Shown here: in pieces, positions 33,691 to 35,271 of the stretch
Layout: every line of letters starts with the position of its first letter
How positions within the stretch are numbered: position 1 is the stretch's first letter
Origin: JANQIV01 sp050117315
GTDB taxonomy: Bacteria; Bacteroidota; Ignavibacteria; Ignavibacteriales; Melioribacteraceae
Assembly (NCBI GenBank): GCA_050117315.1
Contig: JASFMY010000066.1
Location: forward strand, 1 to 35,271
Direction: 5' to 3'
Length of the DNA: 35,271 nucleotides
Position numbers and translations under genes: made by a program
Notes under the pieces: generated by a model
Told to the model about the DNA's origin: nothing
The model's input: only the letters and a program-made list of their open reading frames with translations
Database searches by the model: none

Positions 33691-34194
33691 TCAACTATAA
33701 TATTTATTTCTTACCAATCCTTGCCACTTAAGGAATATACTTGATAGAGCTTTTCTTTCTATTCTACTTAATCCCTTTGTTGGCATGTCATGTATGAAAA
33801 CATCCGTTACTCCGTGATCAAAAATTCCACCTTCTATTCCTGTCTCTTTAAAGACTAAAACAGGTAAATCTAATGTGAACATTATTCCTGCTTCCAAGTT
33901 ATTCCATTCTGTTGGGGCTGGAAAACTATTTACAATTTCTTTTTCTTTGCTTGTACCAGGTTTTTTAATAGCGGAATTTATTCTAATTTGTTCGAACCCC
34001 AATATTATCCCTCCCGCACAATGTTTCATGATACTAACGACTTCCTTCAACGGTGCTTCCGTTGGATAATCGGATTTTCCTAATTGTCTTCTTTCTAAAC
34101 TAAGCTTATTTAGTTCAGTCAATACAATTTTAAGACTTTCTTCCTGTATCTTATTTAAGGATGTTGGACAAGATACAAATACTGGTATTTTCAT
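33691..34194 (-). CDS. Nucleoside 2-deoxyribosyltransferase/TIR-like protein, putative nucleotide sensor or enzyme
   Basis: A 167-residue soluble protein with a Rossmann-like layout: strand IPVFVSCPTSL, a helix with EESLKIVLTELNKLSLE, the segment EAPLKEVVSIMKHCAGGIILGFEQI, then WNNLEAGIMFTLDLPVLVFKETGIEGGIFDHG and VTDVFIHD. The WNNLEAG motif with Glu followed by a Gly/hydrophobic helix is where deoxyribosyltransferases and TIR domains keep their catalytic Glu. Related SLOG/NDT-like proteins sense or process nucleotides. It lies next to the SLATT gene, as expected for a sensor-effector pair. The family call is by pattern only; a SLOG or TIR assignment is equally possible. Confidence 0.6.
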   Translation of the reverse strand: MKIPVFVSCPTSLNKIQEESLKIVLTELNKLSLERRQLGKSDYPTEAPLKEVVSIMKHCAGGIILGFEQIRINSAIKKPGTSKEKEIVNSFPAPTEWNNLEAGIMFTLDLPVLVFKETGIEGGIFDHGVTDVFIHDMPTKGLSRIERKALSSIFLKWQGLVRNKYYS

Positions 34195-34231
34195 AATTTA
34201 CTTGACCTTTTCAATCCAATTATTTTATAGG

Positions 34232-34840
34232 TTACCTCACACCATCATATCTTTCAAACTCTGTAAAAGATATTGGATCAGCATGATAACCCAATTCATA
34301 ATTATTAGATAACCAATTGACTAAGTTTTTCCCCTTTTTGTTTTCGACAATTTTATATCCTATTCCTATAACAATAGCATCCTTAGTTGATCTAGGTATT
34401 TTTACTGCATCTGAACCGAAATAATAAAAGTGCTGTGAGACTAACGCAAATTGACCACTAGTATCTCTTTCAAGATTAAGATTATTGATATCACCATTAT
34501 CTAGGCTATGATGAGAATTCTCTTGATGCCATAATTTTTTCTCTTCATTATAAAAATAAATATTGTCTCCATACATTTGCTTAAGGCTACCATTCATAAC
34601 TGGTTTCTTATATTGAAATCTAGGATCATTCCAATAATCATTATAAGATAATTTATCATCTACTTTCATCGCATAAAGTAATCTATTGTTAAGTTTTCGG
34701 CTAGTTATTCCAAATATCCAATCTCCAACTTTTGCAGACTTTCTAATCCTCTGCTTACAAGTTGCTAATGTGCAGAATTTTCCAAAAGGATTTGGAGCAA
34801 ATCCATAATCACGCGATACAACATAAGAATAATATCTCAT
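34232..34840 (-). CDS. Nmad2-like protein (nucleotide modification associated domain 2)
   Basis: A 202-residue protein starting MRYYSYVVSRDYGFAPNPFG, then FCTLATCKQRIRKSAKVGDWIFG, LLYAMKVDDKLSYNDYW, and a second half with IYFYNEEKKLWHQENS and FALVSQHFYYFG. The FAPNPF...CTLATCK..IR..AK.GDW signature is that of Nmad2 proteins, found with DNA-modification and phage-conflict genes; their biochemical activity is not established. The ATG at 34840 is preferred over one at 34858 because GAGG lies 7-11 bases before it and the homologous part begins there. It starts 11 bases after the TIR-like gene stop. Confidence 0.7.
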   Translation of the reverse strand: MRYYSYVVSRDYGFAPNPFGKFCTLATCKQRIRKSAKVGDWIFGITSRKLNNRLLYAMKVDDKLSYNDYWNDPRFQYKKPVMNGSLKQMYGDNIYFYNEEKKLWHQENSHHSLDNGDINNLNLERDTSGQFALVSQHFYYFGSDAVKIPRSTKDAIVIGIGYKIVENKKGKNLVNWLSNNYELGYHADPISFTEFERYDGVR

Positions 34841-34851
34841 GTCTCTATCCT

Positions 34852-35148
34852 CTAACATTCGCTACGTTTAGGTTTGTAATGTGGTTCTCTATTTTTACCA
34901 TCTGGATTTTCCCAATAATTTTCACCCTCAATTGAACTAATTATTCTATTAGCATTCCATTTAACTAAAGCATCGCCATATTTATTTAAACTCTCAGGAA
35001 CATTTGCCTCTTCGGCTCCCTCGATATAAGTTCCGACAATTCTTTTTCCTTTTTTGTTTGCTTGTTCAATTTCCCAATTAACCCATTCACGTTTATGAGT
35101 ATCCTTTCCGACTAAGCAAATAAACGTACCCGCCCAATGTATTCTCAT
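34852..35148 (-). CDS. TIR-like protein (DUF1863/ThsB-type), N-terminally short, possibly a pseudogene
   Basis: A 98-residue protein that matches the C-terminal two thirds of a DUF1863 (MTH538 TIR-like) domain: AGTFICLVGKDTHKREWVNWEIEQANKKGKRIVGTYIEGA, then ADVPESLNKYGDA-type residues and a short tail. WVNWEIE holds the family's conserved acidic residue. The domain's first strand and helix are missing. Upstream of the ATG the same frame reads ELQQSLLR, which fits the helix before the LVGKD strand, but a TGA lies at 35173-35175. In Thoeris systems such proteins make a nucleotide signal when phage is sensed. Either translation starts at the ATG and gives a short form, or the gene has lost its 5' end. 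First gene of the block as far as visible. Confidence 0.65.
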   Translation of the reverse strand: MRIHWAGTFICLVGKDTHKREWVNWEIEQANKKGKRIVGTYIEGAEEANVPESLNKYGDALVKWNANRIISSIEGENYWENPDGKNREPHYKPKRSEC

Positions 35149-35271
35149 CCTAAGTAGGGATTGCTGAAGTTCTCAGATGCAAAATTCAAACCTATGTTGC
35201 TTATGGCACAAAGCTCTCAGTGTATAAGCCATTTTTCTAAGCTTTAGAGAATTCTTGATAAAAAGAAAATA
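35149..35271. other. Region upstream of the TIR-like gene to the window edge
   Basis: On the minus strand the TIR-like frame is open back to TGA at 35173-35175. Beyond that a short frame (MAYTLRALCHKQHRF and onward) has no similarity to the start of a TIR-like domain. No repeat unit could be proven within the 97 bases available. The promoter of the five-gene block should lie here or outside. Confidence 0.4.

Noticed and set aside
33671..33694. TTG start for the SLATT gene overlapping the previous stop
   Set aside because: An ATG eight codons later has a good AAGGA site and fits the start of the domain.
35176..35271. CRISPR-like repeat or missing TIR N-terminus at the right edge
   Set aside because: Only 96 bases are available, no unit recurs, and no frame resembles a TIR-like start.

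Overview
The window is about 35 kb of AT-rich bacterial chromosome, most likely from the Bacteroidota/Ignavibacteriota (Chlorobi) side of the tree. The grounds are a DUF4270 lipoprotein, a DUF4907 protein, an acidic-tailed kelch lipoprotein, LytS/LytTR signalling, FadL-like barrels, many weak or absent Shine-Dalgarno sites and tightly overlapping genes. No rRNA or complete tRNA was seen, so this placement is inference.

Left part (1-14 kb): a gene fragment at the edge, an FKBP/SlyD-type isomerase, then 1.2 kb of non-coding DNA packed with inverted repeats, a 21-bp tandem repeat and a perfect 30-bp palindrome. Next come an HAD acid phosphatase lipoprotein, valyl-tRNA synthetase (valS) with a closely following Fic AMP-transferase, and a three-unit hairpin repeat that separates valS-fic from a convergent ABC exporter operon (ATPase, permease, small protein). 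An M13 peptidase lipoprotein, an orphan TM1266-like small regulator and a two-gene unit (AlkD-like repair protein, LCMT-like methyltransferase) follow.

Middle (14-22.4 kb): a divergent TrpF-like protein, a 1-Cys peroxiredoxin with a clear terminator, a GNAT acetyltransferase, then a likely operon of Trm112-like protein, GlcD-type FAD oxidase, TPR protein and ClpX, followed by a secreted amidotransferase-like protein of unclear role.

22.6-28.8 kb holds what looks like one envelope module: a LytS-type kinase and LytTR regulator converge on an outer-membrane barrel plus DUF4270 lipoprotein, and a 396-bp divergent promoter region leads to a surface-type kelch lipoprotein and a DUF4907 protein. 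The divergent promoter carries a 12-bp inverted repeat that could be an operator. After this lies a FAH-family hydrolase.

Right part (29.8-35.3 kb) is accessory DNA. A 2.7-kb element with 18-bp terminal inverted repeats and an apparent 7-bp target duplication has no transposase. It contains a 1.95-kb group II intron whose maturase has a single in-frame UGA immediately before the YADD catalytic motif. Next to it is a compact, same-strand five-gene block: TIR-like protein (N-terminally short), Nmad2-like protein, a deoxyribosyltransferase/TIR-like protein, a two-TM SLATT/DUF4231 protein and a truncated periplasmic-binding lipoprotein. By family content this resembles a nucleotide-signalling conflict (anti-phage) system of an arrangement I do not recognise, and it is the best candidate for something new. 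All family assignments come from reading the sequence, without database searches.
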